A DNA stretch of 38,771 bases. It comes from Flavobacterium muglaense. Its GTDB lineage: Bacteria > Bacteroidota > Bacteroidia > Flavobacteriales > Flavobacteriaceae. The notes beneath the pieces were generated by a model. That model had not been told where the DNA came from. It did not search any database and was given only the letters and a program-made list of their open reading frames with translations. Each line of letters opens with the position of its first letter. Within the stretch, counting starts at the first letter, position 1. Of the stretch, positions 18,390 through 26,564 are shown piece by piece. The DNA is taken from assembly GCF_014305155.1 (NCBI RefSeq), contig NZ_JACRUK010000027.1:10055-48825 (forward strand). Reading direction: 5' to 3'. Position numbers and translations under genes: made by a program.

Positions 18390-19601
18390 CTATTGTATGG
18401 CCTTGATTCTTGACACCATAACGGTGATTAAGATTCCAAAAACGCCAATGAAGGCAAAGGAGAAACGCAATCCTGCCAGCTCGGCAATGTACCCAATTAC
18501 AGGTGGTCCCATTAAAAACCCGAGGAAACTTACACTAGAAACGATGGTTAATGCCTCACCTGGTGGCACGCTGGCATTTTTACCCGCGATGCTGTACAAT
18601 GTGGGTACGATGGTGGAAACACCAACTCCTACAAACATAAATGCGATGGTGGATGGGATGATGAACGGGAAAATTACAGCCGTGAATAAACCGGCTGATA
18701 TTAATAAACCGCTGATTTGAATGACGGGTTTACGGCCAAATTTATGGATCAATCCGTCACCTAAAAAGCGTCCGCCGGCCATCATAATCATAAAGGAGGT
18801 GTAGCCCAGGATCACTAATGGTCCCGGTGCGTGAATGACATCTTTGAAATAAACACCGCTCCAGTCAAACATTACTCCTTCGCTGGCCATACAACAAAAC
18901 CCGATAACGCCTAACCAAATTAGGGCACTGTCTGGTTTTGTGAATAATTTTTTCTTTTTGGTTTTGGGTATTTCTTTGGCTTTTATTAAAAATTTGTAGT
19001 TGAAAAGCAAGATTAAAAGGACTACTGCTCCCACAATTACAAAATGGTGAAAGGGCGTTAGTTCTAGCGCTAGCATCCCTAATCCGACTAAGGCACCTGT
19101 GAATCCAGCAAAACTCCACATACCATGAAATGAGGACATGATGGTTTTTTTGAAAAGTACTTCGGTATAAACGCCTTGGGTGTTGACCGCGATATTATTA
19201 AGATTTCCAAAGACGCCAAATAAAAACAAGGCCAGTGACAATTGCCATGAGGTTGTTGCTAGCCCCAGATTTGCCAAGCTTAACACATATAATATCGAGG
19301 CGATTATCAAAATACGGTGGCTTCCAAAACGGGTAACTAACTTACCTGAAAAAGGCATAATTAGCAATTGCCCCAGAGGAACGGCAAATAAAATGGAACC
19401 CAACTCGGCTGAGCCTAAATCTAAAGCGGTTTTTATATCTGGGATTCGGCTGGCCCAAGTGGCGAAACACAATCCCATTCCGAAGTAAAAAGAGGAAACA
19501 GCCCAACGGATGCGATTAAGATAAGAGATCTTAGCATTTTGATAGGTTTTTTTGTATTTTCCTTTGGCTTTAAACTTGGATATAAATCGTAATTGAATCA
19601 A
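18390..19601 (-). CDS. Major facilitator superfamily transporter
   Basis: A 403-aa protein with about 12 membrane segments from residue 30 on and a basic N-terminal tail. The loop after the second segment (GKLVTRFGSHR) and its half-repeat (GDGLIHKFGRK) are the MFS loop motif. It resembles YbjJ-like members (FATWASRIPDIK near the N-terminus). The substrate cannot be read from sequence. It stands alone and has its own -7 box. Confidence 0.88.
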   Translation of the reverse strand: MIQLRFISKFKAKGKYKKTYQNAKISYLNRIRWAVSSFYFGMGLCFATWASRIPDIKTALDLGSAELGSILFAVPLGQLLIMPFSGKLVTRFGSHRILIIASILYVLSLANLGLATTSWQLSLALFLFGVFGNLNNIAVNTQGVYTEVLFKKTIMSSFHGMWSFAGFTGALVGLGMLALELTPFHHFVIVGAVVLLILLFNYKFLIKAKEIPKTKKKKLFTKPDSALIWLGVIGFCCMASEGVMFDWSGVYFKDVIHAPGPLVILGYTSFMIMMAGGRFLGDGLIHKFGRKPVIQISGLLISAGLFTAVIFPFIIPSTIAFMFVGVGVSTIVPTLYSIAGKNASVPPGEALTIVSSVSFLGFLMGPPVIGYIAELAGLRFSFAFIGVFGILITVMVSRIKAIQ

Positions 19602-19626
19602 AATGAGACAGTTTTAAATTAATGGA

Positions 19627-19634
19627 CAAAAGTA
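19627..19634 (-). promoter_or_regulatory. Candidate -7 box for the MFS gene
   Basis: The minus strand reads TACTTTTG, 25 bases upstream of the ATG at 19601, the same octamer as in the rseP promoter. No -33 TTG at the normal spacing was found. Confidence 0.42.
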
Positions 19635-19709
19635 CAAAAAGCAAGGGTTCGTTGGTTTTAAAACTATAATTGTTGCTAGATTACAACGTTATTGTTTATA
19701 AAATCAGGA

Positions 19710-19790
19710 TTGTTGCGGATGCGCTCTGGGCAATGGCACACGGATGACGCGGATTGTTACGGATAGTCGCGGATTTTCTTCTATAATCTG
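19710..19790 (+). repeat. Partial copy of the ~200-bp dispersed repeat
   Basis: Contains attgttgcggatgcgct, gcacacggatgacgcggatt and gttacggatagtcgcgga, matching the terminal third of the units at 8065-8460 and 21119-21590. The rest of the gap (19602-19954) is AT-rich and holds aacttatat/aaatgactt words like those after 8475. Confidence 0.8.
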
Positions 19791-19954
19791 GATGCAGCAA
19801 GTCTATAAATTTTTACCGCAAATTATTCCCATTTAAACAAATAAGTCATCTAAGTAAGGAAGAACAAAACTTATATCAACTTAAACAGCTTCCAAACTTC
19901 AAAATTAACTGCTACCATTAAAAACTTAAATGACTTTATGTGTTAAAAAAACTG

Positions 19955-20995
19955 TTACAGCTCAATTACTCGCTTCTCGCTACTACTTTGAATAGCTGCT
20001 TCAATAATTTGCATGACACGCACCCCATCTAAAGCAGGAACTGGTTCGACTGTATTGTTCACAATGGAATTGTACATCCCATCAAAAAAGCTGTAATAAT
20101 TGCCTTGCAGCGTAGGGATTTTTCCGTGGATTATTTTTCCATCTATTTCTGTGTGTATAGTCCCTTCTTTATCTAATGGTTCAGTGCCCCAGCTGTCAAG
20201 ATTGGGTTTCTTTCCTGTTTTTAAATAATCTTCTTGCACATCGCCTCTGGGTTTTAAGAAAGAGCCTTTTGCCCCATGAAGCTGATAAGCAGGAATGGCT
20301 TCTCGCACAAAAAAACTTGCTTTTAACCGTACATTCTTGGTGGGATATTGCAACTGCATATCGATCCAATCATCAACTAGAGAATTTTGTCTGGTGGTTC
20401 GAACGCTAGCACATACAGCATTTGGAAAACCAAACAAATACAATGCTTGATCGATTAAGTGCGGTCCTAAATCTTTTAATATTCCCGCGCCAGAATTGGC
20501 TGTTTCTTTATGCTGCTTCGGACTCAATAGCGGATTGTAACGGTCAAAATGGAATTCGGCTTCCACAATTTCTCCTAAGCTGCCGTCTTCCAGAACTTGT
20601 TGCACTGTCTTTAAATCACTGTCCCAACGGCGGTTTTGAAAAACGGCTAGCTTCAATCCCTTTTCTTGGGCAAGCGTCGCTAGTACCTGCGCTTCGGCAA
20701 CGGTGGTGGTAAATGCTTTTTCGACTATAATATGTTTTCCGGCTAAGAGCGCTTTTTTGGCGTACTCAAAATGGGTTGCTACCGGAGTATTCACAATAAT
20801 TAATTGCGCATCTGTTGCCAGAACAGCCTCCAGTGTTGGATAACTTACTACCGCGGGATAATCTTGTTGTATTAATTTTTTAGTTCGCTCCCATGAACCC
20901 ATCAATTCAAATCCGGGATGAAAGTCTATAAATGGTGCATGGAATACTTTACCCGACATTCCGTAGGAGAGTAAAGCTGTTTTTATTTTTTGCAT
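19955..20995 (-). CDS. Gfo/Idh/MocA-family NAD(P)-dependent oxidoreductase
   Basis: A 346-aa two-domain dehydrogenase. The Rossmann part (about 1-120) opens with ALLSYGMSGKVFHAPF, a GxxG-type nucleotide loop as in the YdgJ/YvaA branch. It continues with the EKAFTTT block, where the family usually has EKP, so Pro is Ala here. The C-terminal alpha/beta domain includes GILKDLGPHLIDQAL, with the catalytic-type His. It likely oxidises or reduces a sugar or inositol-like compound in the cytoplasm. It is a single gene between repeat-filled gaps. Confidence 0.92.
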   Translation of the reverse strand: MQKIKTALLSYGMSGKVFHAPFIDFHPGFELMGSWERTKKLIQQDYPAVVSYPTLEAVLATDAQLIIVNTPVATHFEYAKKALLAGKHIIVEKAFTTTVAEAQVLATLAQEKGLKLAVFQNRRWDSDLKTVQQVLEDGSLGEIVEAEFHFDRYNPLLSPKQHKETANSGAGILKDLGPHLIDQALYLFGFPNAVCASVRTTRQNSLVDDWIDMQLQYPTKNVRLKASFFVREAIPAYQLHGAKGSFLKPRGDVQEDYLKTGKKPNLDSWGTEPLDKEGTIHTEIDGKIIHGKIPTLQGNYYSFFDGMYNSIVNNTVEPVPALDGVRVMQIIEAAIQSSSEKRVIEL

Positions 20996-21612
20996 GGTAT
21001 GGATCTATTTGTCAAATCGAGCGGAGTCGAGATTCGTTTATTAGCATTGATTCTTGAGTCTAAATTTAAACATTTAAGTCTATTGAAAAAATAAAACGGG
21101 GGTACTTTTTATTGTTTGATGGCACACGGATGACACGGATTGTCGCGGATTTTTTTATAATGCAGCTCTTGAATGTCCATTTTTTTTGCCACAGATTCCA
21201 CAGATTAGCGCAGATTTATTTCGCGCTACTCTGTTTTTAATAAATCCGTGCAAACCCGTTTGATCCGTTTAATCCGTGGTCTAAAATCACAAACCCATAA
21301 GCTATTTATTGCAGATGCGCTTTGAGAAATGGCACACGGATGACGCGGATTGTTACGGATAGTCGTGGATTTTTTTATAATGCAGCTCTTGCATGTCTAT
21401 TTTTTTTGCCACAGATTCCACAGATTAGCGCAGATTTATTTCGCGCTACTCTGTTTCTAATAAATCAGTGCAAACCCGTTTGACCCGTTTAATCCGTGGG
21501 CTAAAATCACAAAACTATACGCTATTTATTGCAGATGCGCTTTAAGTAATGGCACACGGATGACGCGGATTGTTACGGATTTTATTTGCTATGAGTAAAA
21601 AAAACAAACCAC
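20996..21612 (+). repeat. Repeat-filled gap: inverted 25-bp motif and tandem ~220-bp units
   Basis: Near 21009-21034 lies an inverted copy of the motif clustered at 6381-6650 (aaatcgagcggagtcgagat). From 21119 to 21590 there are about two and a third units of the dispersed repeat, with gccacagattccacagatt starting at 21188 and 21408 (period 220). The two full units here are more alike than those at 8065-8460, suggesting recent tandem duplication. No gene is seen. Confidence 0.85.
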
Positions 21613-22680
21613 TTATTTCTTTGCTCTTTCATACTGTTTTGGCCATACGGTTTCTGCTTGTAGATCATGTGCAAAAGTCAATCCTACATTTGGATCTCGT
21701 AAAGACGCTCTAGCTAATAAAACCAAATCGGCTTGACCCGAAGCGATGATCTCCTCGGCTTGATGTGCTTCGGTGATGAGGCCTACTGCTCCAGTTAGAA
21801 TTCCAGTTTCTTTTTTGATGCGTTCGGCAAAGGGAACTTGGTAATTCGGTCCCAATGGGATTTGTTGGTGCGAAACTAATCCGCCTGAAGACACATCTAT
21901 TAAGTCGACTCCTTTTTCTTTTAAAATTTGCGAAAGCGCTATTGACTCTTCTAAAGTCCAACCCCCTTCTGCCCAATCTGTGGCCGAAATACGAACAATC
22001 AACGGCAAGTGTTCTGGCCATTCGACTTGTACGGCAGCTACGATTTCGAGTGTAAACCGAATGCGGTTTTCAAAACTTCCTCCGTACTCATCGGTTCTAA
22101 GATTCGACAAAGGCGACAAAAATTGATGCAATAAATACCCATGTGCCGCATGAATTTCCATTACTTTAAAACCCGCTTGAACCGCTCTTTTGGTCGCTAA
22201 TTGAAAGTCTGTCCGTACTTTTTGAATCCCGATTGCATCCAAAGCCTCTGGAGCAACCTCGTTCTCATGATACCCAATTGCCGATGGCGCCACAGTTTGC
22301 CATCCGCCTTGCGCTGGATCTAGTTTTTTATTGCCTTCCCAAGGTCTTGACACACTGGCTTTTCTGCCCGCATGGGCCAGTTGGATTCCTGGAACTGCAT
22401 CTTGACTTTCGATAAATTGATTGATCTGAACGAATTTCTCGATATGTGCGTCAGTCCAAATCCCCAAATCACCCGGAGAAATGCGACCTTCGGGAGAAAC
22501 CGCGGTTGCTTCTTGAATAATTAATCCTGCACCTCCTGATGCCCGACTTCCCAGATGCACCAAATGCCAATCAGTGGCAAAACCATCCGTGGCCGAATAT
22601 TGGCACATAGGCGAAATGGCAATTCTATTTTTTAACTGAACCTTTTTTATTTGTAGGCTTGTGAATAATTGTGATAACAT
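21613..22680 (-). CDS. NADPH dehydrogenase of the Old Yellow Enzyme family (YqjM/NamA-like)
   Basis: A 355-aa FMN-binding TIM barrel of the classical thermophilic-like OYE class. It starts LFTSLQIKKVQLKNRIAISPMCQYS, with the class Cys. HAGRKAS, the HAAHGYLLHQFLSPLSN active-site strand and a C-terminal GQADLVLLARASLRDPN phosphate-binding segment follow. It reduces C=C bonds of enones and similar electrophiles with NADPH. It is monocistronic, with a repeat block behind it. Confidence 0.95.
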   Translation of the reverse strand: MLSQLFTSLQIKKVQLKNRIAISPMCQYSATDGFATDWHLVHLGSRASGGAGLIIQEATAVSPEGRISPGDLGIWTDAHIEKFVQINQFIESQDAVPGIQLAHAGRKASVSRPWEGNKKLDPAQGGWQTVAPSAIGYHENEVAPEALDAIGIQKVRTDFQLATKRAVQAGFKVMEIHAAHGYLLHQFLSPLSNLRTDEYGGSFENRIRFTLEIVAAVQVEWPEHLPLIVRISATDWAEGGWTLEESIALSQILKEKGVDLIDVSSGGLVSHQQIPLGPNYQVPFAERIKKETGILTGAVGLITEAHQAEEIIASGQADLVLLARASLRDPNVGLTFAHDLQAETVWPKQYERAKK

Positions 22681-22818
22681 GCTTTTTTATTTTAATACAT
22701 TATAAATCAGTAGAACGGCCAAAACCATCTTTAGAAAAGTAAAGTTACGAGACCACAACCAAAGGAAAAATTGAAATTCTAATAATTAACAAACATTTAA
22801 ATCCCTATGGAACAATTA

Positions 22819-22852
22819 TTGCAAAATAAACAAATAGAAAACCTTACTTTTG
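22819..22852 (+). promoter_or_regulatory. Promoter of rseP
   Basis: TTG at 22819-22821 and TACTTTTG at 22845-22852, separated by 23 bp, fit the flavobacterial TTG-N17-23-TAnnTTTG form. The -7 box ends 29 bases before the rseP ATG. Confidence 0.6.
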
Positions 22853-22881
22853 TGAGTTGTAAAAAGAATTAAAATTTAAAA

Positions 22882-24225
22882 ATGGATTTATTTATCAAGC
22901 TTTCTCAATTTTTATTGAGCTTATCATTACTTATTATATTACACGAATTAGGACATTTTATTCCTGCTAAGTTATTTAAAACCAGAGTCGAAAAATTCTA
23001 TTTGTTTTTTGATGTCAAATTTTCTCTTCTAAAAAAGACTATCGGAGGAACCGAATACGGAATCGGATGGTTGCCACTGGGTGGATATGTAAAAATTTCG
23101 GGGATGATCGATGAAAGCATGGACAAGGAACAAATGGCTTTGCCACCCCAACCATGGGAATTTCGTTCTAAGCCTGCTTACCAGCGTTTAATCATTATGC
23201 TTGGTGGAGTAACGGTCAATTTTATTTTGGCCTTCATCATCTATATCGGAATGGCGTTTACCTACGGAGACACCTATATATCAACAGCCGATTTCAATGA
23301 CGGTATGTTAATTGACAATCCTGTAATGATCAAAGCCGGTTTCAAAACTGGAGACAAGATACTTGCACTGGATGGCGTGCCGCTAACCAAACTTGATGTT
23401 GACACCAACATCAAAATTATCATGGCCAAAAATATTTTGATCGAAAGAAATGGCGTGGAGCAACAAATTACTATGCCCATCAACACGATCAATCAATTAT
23501 CAAAATACGACAAGACTAATCTAGTAAGCATCCGTATGCCATTTGCCATTTCGGAGGTAACAGCAGAATCAGCTAATAAAAACCTGAAAACTAAGGATAT
23601 TATTACTTCATTGAACGGACAAAAAACCAAATACTTTGATCAAGCCAAAGTGATTTTAGAAAACAACAAAGGAAAAACCATTCCGGCAACCATACTACGC
23701 GATCAAAAAGAAATTGCCATTACCTTACAAGTATCTGCCAAAGGGAAATTAGACGTACACTCAGGAGGGATAAGCATAGAATCACTAGAAAAACTAGGAT
23801 ACTACAAAATCACCACCCAAAAATTTGGTTTCCTAGAAGCCATTCCATTCGGACTCAACAAAGGAAAAGACCAGTTAGTAGGATACGGGAAACAATTAAA
23901 AATGATTTTCAGTCCTAGCACAGGAGCCTACAAACAAGTAGGAGGTTTCAAAGCCATATTTGATGTTTTTCCAGAAACTTGGAGTTGGGAAGTGTTTTGG
24001 AGAATCACGGCTTTATTATCCATTATGTTAGGAGTAATGAACTTATTGCCTATTCCGGCGCTTGATGGAGGACATGTAATGTTTTTATTGTACGAAATAA
24101 TTTCGGGCAAAAAACCGTCTGATAAATTCCTTGAAAACGCGCAAATGGTTGGTTTTGTATTACTTATCACACTGCTATTATTTGCTAACGGAAACGATAT
24201 TTACAAGTCAATTGTAGGGAAGTAA
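22882..24225 (+). CDS. rseP: RIP metalloprotease RseP (site-2 protease)
   Basis: A 447-aa inner-membrane zinc protease. The zinc motif is H21-E22-L-G-H25 in the first membrane helix, and the second M50 motif NLLPIPALDGGHVMF lies near the C-terminus (about 395-410). Between them are PDZ-like regions (about 125-310, for example MIKAGFKTGDKILALDG). It cuts membrane-spanning anti-sigma factors and signal-peptide remnants inside the membrane. It has its own promoter; there is no neighbouring dxr in this window. It differs from the other M50 protein here (308-2467), which has no PDZ domains. Confidence 0.95.
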   Translation: MDLFIKLSQFLLSLSLLIILHELGHFIPAKLFKTRVEKFYLFFDVKFSLLKKTIGGTEYGIGWLPLGGYVKISGMIDESMDKEQMALPPQPWEFRSKPAYQRLIIMLGGVTVNFILAFIIYIGMAFTYGDTYISTADFNDGMLIDNPVMIKAGFKTGDKILALDGVPLTKLDVDTNIKIIMAKNILIERNGVEQQITMPINTINQLSKYDKTNLVSIRMPFAISEVTAESANKNLKTKDIITSLNGQKTKYFDQAKVILENNKGKTIPATILRDQKEIAITLQVSAKGKLDVHSGGISIESLEKLGYYKITTQKFGFLEAIPFGLNKGKDQLVGYGKQLKMIFSPSTGAYKQVGGFKAIFDVFPETWSWEVFWRITALLSIMLGVMNLLPIPALDGGHVMFLLYEIISGKKPSDKFLENAQMVGFVLLITLLLFANGNDIYKSIVGK

Positions 24226-24252
24226 AAAAAATAAAAAAAAATTATTTTTCAC

Positions 24253-24282
24253 TTGCAGATATCAAATTTACCCCTATCTTTG
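24253..24282 (+). promoter_or_regulatory. Promoter of tRNA-Asn copy 1
   Basis: TTG (24253-24255), 19-bp spacer, TATCTTTG (24275-24282): an exact match to the Bacteroidota consensus. It lies 82 bp upstream of the tRNA. Confidence 0.75.
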
Positions 24283-24364
24283 CACCGCTTTACTACTGAA
24301 AAATACTTCACAATAAAGCAACCAAAAAAGATTAAAAAGTTCTTATATATAAAAATATACAGTT

Positions 24365-24438
24365 TCCTTCTTAGCTCAGTTGGTTAGAGCATCTGACTGT
24401 TAATCAGAGGGTCCTTGGTTCGAGCCCAAGAGAGGGAG
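24365..24438 (+). tRNA. tRNA-Asn (anticodon GTT), copy 1
   Basis: A 74-nt cloverleaf. Acceptor arms TCCTTCT and AGAGGGA pair with one wobble, D-stem GCTC/GAGC, anticodon stem TCTGA/TCAGA around CTGTTAA (anticodon GTT, Asn), and T-arm CTTGG-TTCGAGC-CCAAG. Discriminator base is G and CCA is not encoded. A strong terminator follows. Confidence 0.97.
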
Positions 24439-24444
24439 CTTTTT

Positions 24445-24476
24445 AAAAAGACTTTACAGCAATGTAAGGTCTTTTT
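24445..24476 (+). terminator. Terminator of tRNA-Asn copy 1
   Basis: A 14-bp stem with loop GCAA (arms 24445-24458 and 24463-24476) ending in a T-run. The same hairpin follows copy 2. Confidence 0.9.
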
Positions 24477-24724
24477 TGTTTTTAAATACTTTCTTGTTTG
24501 GTAAAAGTTCGCGTTCTTGAAAAATACAAAGACTGTTAATTCACTATTCAATACCAACTACTATATTGTATTACATTTTTGACCCATATCAATTTAAAAA
24601 AAATATTGTTAGTTAAATTTTTTATTGCTGCAATATCTATTTCATAACCATTACTTTAAGTCTAAAAAAGCCATTAAATACCGCTTTTACCACTCAAATC
24701 TTGGCATACATATCACCACAGTAC

Positions 24725-24754
24725 TTGCAAATATCAAATTTAGTACTATCTTTG
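24725..24754 (+). promoter_or_regulatory. Promoter of the second tRNA-Asn unit
   Basis: TTG (24725-24727), 19-bp spacer, TATCTTTG (24747-24754). It is a duplicate of the first tRNA promoter, 472 bp away, with similar flanks (atatcaaattta). It would transcribe the broken tRNA and copy 2 together. Confidence 0.72.
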
Positions 24755-24833
24755 CACCTCTTTAATACTGATAACAAAATCAGCTAAAGATTTAGATCGA
24801 AATCTAATTTCATCTACAATAAAACATACCGTT

Positions 24834-24874
24834 TCCTTCTTAGCTCTTCCGATAGCTATCGGAAGGTTAGAGCA
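24834..24874 (+). pseudogene. Broken tRNA-Asn 5' half carrying an 18-bp palindrome
   Basis: TCCTTCTTAGCTC (24834-24846) and GGTTAGAGCA (24865-24874) match the intact tRNA. Between them the AGTT of the D-loop is replaced by the perfect palindrome TTCCGATAGCTATCGGAA (24847-24864). After GGTTAGAGCA the tRNA sequence is lost. It cannot make a tRNA. Its distance from copy 1 (469 bp) nearly equals that between the two promoters (472 bp), so it, not copy 2, is the positional twin of copy 1. Confidence 0.85.
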
Positions 24875-24899
24875 CACGAAACGACAAAGACATACAGTT

Positions 24900-24973
24900 T
24901 CCTTCTTAGCTCAGTTGGTTAGAGCATCTGACTGTTAATCAGAGGGTCCTTGGTTCGAGCCCAAGAGAGGGAG
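24900..24973 (+). tRNA. tRNA-Asn (anticodon GTT), copy 2
   Basis: Identical over all 74 nt to copy 1. It sits 66 bp after the broken copy and is followed by the same terminator. The identity indicates recent duplication or gene conversion. Confidence 0.97.
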
Positions 24974-24979
24974 CTTTTT

Positions 24980-25011
24980 AAAAAGACTTTACAGCAATGT
25001 AAGGTCTTTTT
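24980..25011 (+). terminator. Terminator of tRNA-Asn copy 2
   Basis: Same 14-bp stem and GCAA loop as at 24445-24476, with a T-run. Confidence 0.9.
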
Positions 25012-25067
25012 TGTTTTATATACTTTTCGACTAAAACTGTCTCGCTACTTTAAACTTCTTTTATTTC

Positions 25068-25214
25068 TAGGAGCTACTTCCCGCCTTTCATTCCATTCTT
25101 ATTGATAGCCCTTGCTTTTCTACAGTATGCAAGGAGCTTCTTGCAGTCGCTCTTGTATGCCTTGAAAAACAGCAGCCTCTTGCATAAGGAATTCCATTGC
25201 AGTCAGGGCTAGGG
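25068..25214 (-). repeat. Structured intergenic element (minus strand)
   Basis: Read on the minus strand it begins cccctagccctgactgcaat and ends with a gcgggaagtagctcctag-like stretch, with internal inverted repeats such as gcaaggagcttcttgc (plus strand). This start and end resemble dispersed elements I recall between flavobacterial genes, and the hairpin at 18262-18345 looks related. No coding frame is seen. It fills most of the gap before the defence-like operon. Confidence 0.5.
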
Positions 25215-25314
25215 GAATTGGGTTTAAGGAAAACTTTTTAGATTTATAATTGATTACTTTTAACCAAAATCACCACTTTTAATATAATATTCCTCTTATA
25301 AAAAAAATTATCAA

Positions 25315-25322
25315 TACTTTTG
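25315..25322 (+). promoter_or_regulatory. Candidate -7 box of the methyltransferase operon
   Basis: TACTTTTG, an exact TAnnTTTG, ends 21 bases before the methyltransferase ATG. No TTG is seen at the -33 distance, so the promoter is weak or regulated. Confidence 0.45.
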
Positions 25323-25343
25323 TGTGTAAACTTATAATTTAAA

Positions 25344-26564
25344 ATGGCAAAACAACTTACCTACATTGACCTTTTTGCAGGTTGCGGAGGACTATCTTTA
25401 GGTCTTCATCAATCTGGCTGGAAAGGATTATTTGCTATTGAAAAAAGCCCAGACGCTTTTAAAACACTTAATTACAATTTAATAGAAAATAGAAATCATT
25501 TTGAGTGGCCAAAATGGTTGCCTAAAGGTGCTCATGAAATTAATGAAGTGCTTTTTCATTATAAGGATAAACTAGAAAAACTCAAAGGAAAAGTGACAAT
25601 GATAGCGGGTGGACCGCCGTGTCAAGGTTTTTCTATGGCAGGAAAACGAAATGAATTTGATTTAAGAAACGACCTCATCAACTCTTATATCAATTTTGTT
25701 AAAATTGTTGAACCTAAAATTATTTTCTTTGAAAATGTAAAAGGGTTTACAATGGAATTCAAAAAAAACAAGGAAAAAGGAGTTGCCTATTCCTCTCAAG
25801 TTACTCAAAAACTAGATGAGGCAGGATATTATGTAAAAGGACAATTAGTGAATTTTGGGGATTATGGAGTTCCTCAAAAAAGAACTCGTTTTATTCTTGT
25901 AGGTATTAAAAAAACATTAAAAAAAGCCTCGCAAGAAAAAGTAGAAAGCTTTTTTGATTCTTTAAAAGAAAACCGTTTTGAATTTTTAAAAGAAAAAGGA
26001 CTTGATACGCAAACAAATTTACAAGATGCAATTTCCGATTTGTTCAAAGAAAATGGATTAAAAGAAACTCCTGAATTTCCAAGTTTTCAATCTGGAATTT
26101 ACGGAAAAGAAAAAGGAAATTATCAAAAACTAATGCGTGAAGGTATTGAAAACACTATTGCAGATAGTCATCGTTTTCCAAAACATTCTGCATTAATAAT
26201 TGAAAGATTTAAAAACATACTGGAAGAGACTAAAGACAGAAGAAATTTAAATATTAGTAAATTAATTCAAGAGAAATACAGTATAAAAAAGCGTACTGTA
26301 ATTCCTTTGAATAATATTGATAAAACTCCAACTATTACAACGCTTCCTGATGATTACATCCACTATCAAGAACCTCGTATTTTAACTGTTCGTGAGTATG
26401 CCCGTATTCAATCTTTCCCTGATTGGTACAAATTTCAAGGAAAATACACTACTGGCGGGAAATTAAGAACCCAAGAAGTACCAAGATATACACAAATAGG
26501 AAATGCAATCCCGCCACTTTTTAGTGAACAAAGCGGATTGATTTTAAAACAATTAATAGTTTAA
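25344..26564 (+). CDS. DNA (cytosine-5-)-methyltransferase
   Basis: A 406-aa C5 methyltransferase. It has motif I YIDLFAGCGGLSLGL, motif IV GGPPCQGFS with catalytic Cys93, motif VI FENVKGF (Glu130), motif VIII PQKRTRFILVG, a variable target-recognition region (about 190-310), then motifs IX-X (LTVREYARIQSFPDW, QIGNAIPPLF). It transfers a methyl group from SAM to cytosine in a specific site, which cannot be predicted here. It is the first gene of a five-gene operon, sharing one base (TAATG) with the next gene. An HNH nuclease closes the operon, so it likely protects host DNA from that enzyme. Confidence 0.95.
   Translation: MAKQLTYIDLFAGCGGLSLGLHQSGWKGLFAIEKSPDAFKTLNYNLIENRNHFEWPKWLPKGAHEINEVLFHYKDKLEKLKGKVTMIAGGPPCQGFSMAGKRNEFDLRNDLINSYINFVKIVEPKIIFFENVKGFTMEFKKNKEKGVAYSSQVTQKLDEAGYYVKGQLVNFGDYGVPQKRTRFILVGIKKTLKKASQEKVESFFDSLKENRFEFLKEKGLDTQTNLQDAISDLFKENGLKETPEFPSFQSGIYGKEKGNYQKLMREGIENTIADSHRFPKHSALIIERFKNILEETKDRRNLNISKLIQEKYSIKKRTVIPLNNIDKTPTITTLPDDYIHYQEPRILTVREYARIQSFPDWYKFQGKYTTGGKLRTQEVPRYTQIGNAIPPLFSEQSGLILKQLIV

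Noticed and set aside
24253..24282. rRNA operon promoter or 5S/16S remains near the tRNAs
   Set aside because: No rRNA-like sequence follows; the promoter precedes only tRNA-Asn.
24834..24874. A third functional tRNA
   Set aside because: It has an 18-bp palindrome in the D-arm and lacks the anticodon arm, T-arm and 3' acceptor strand.
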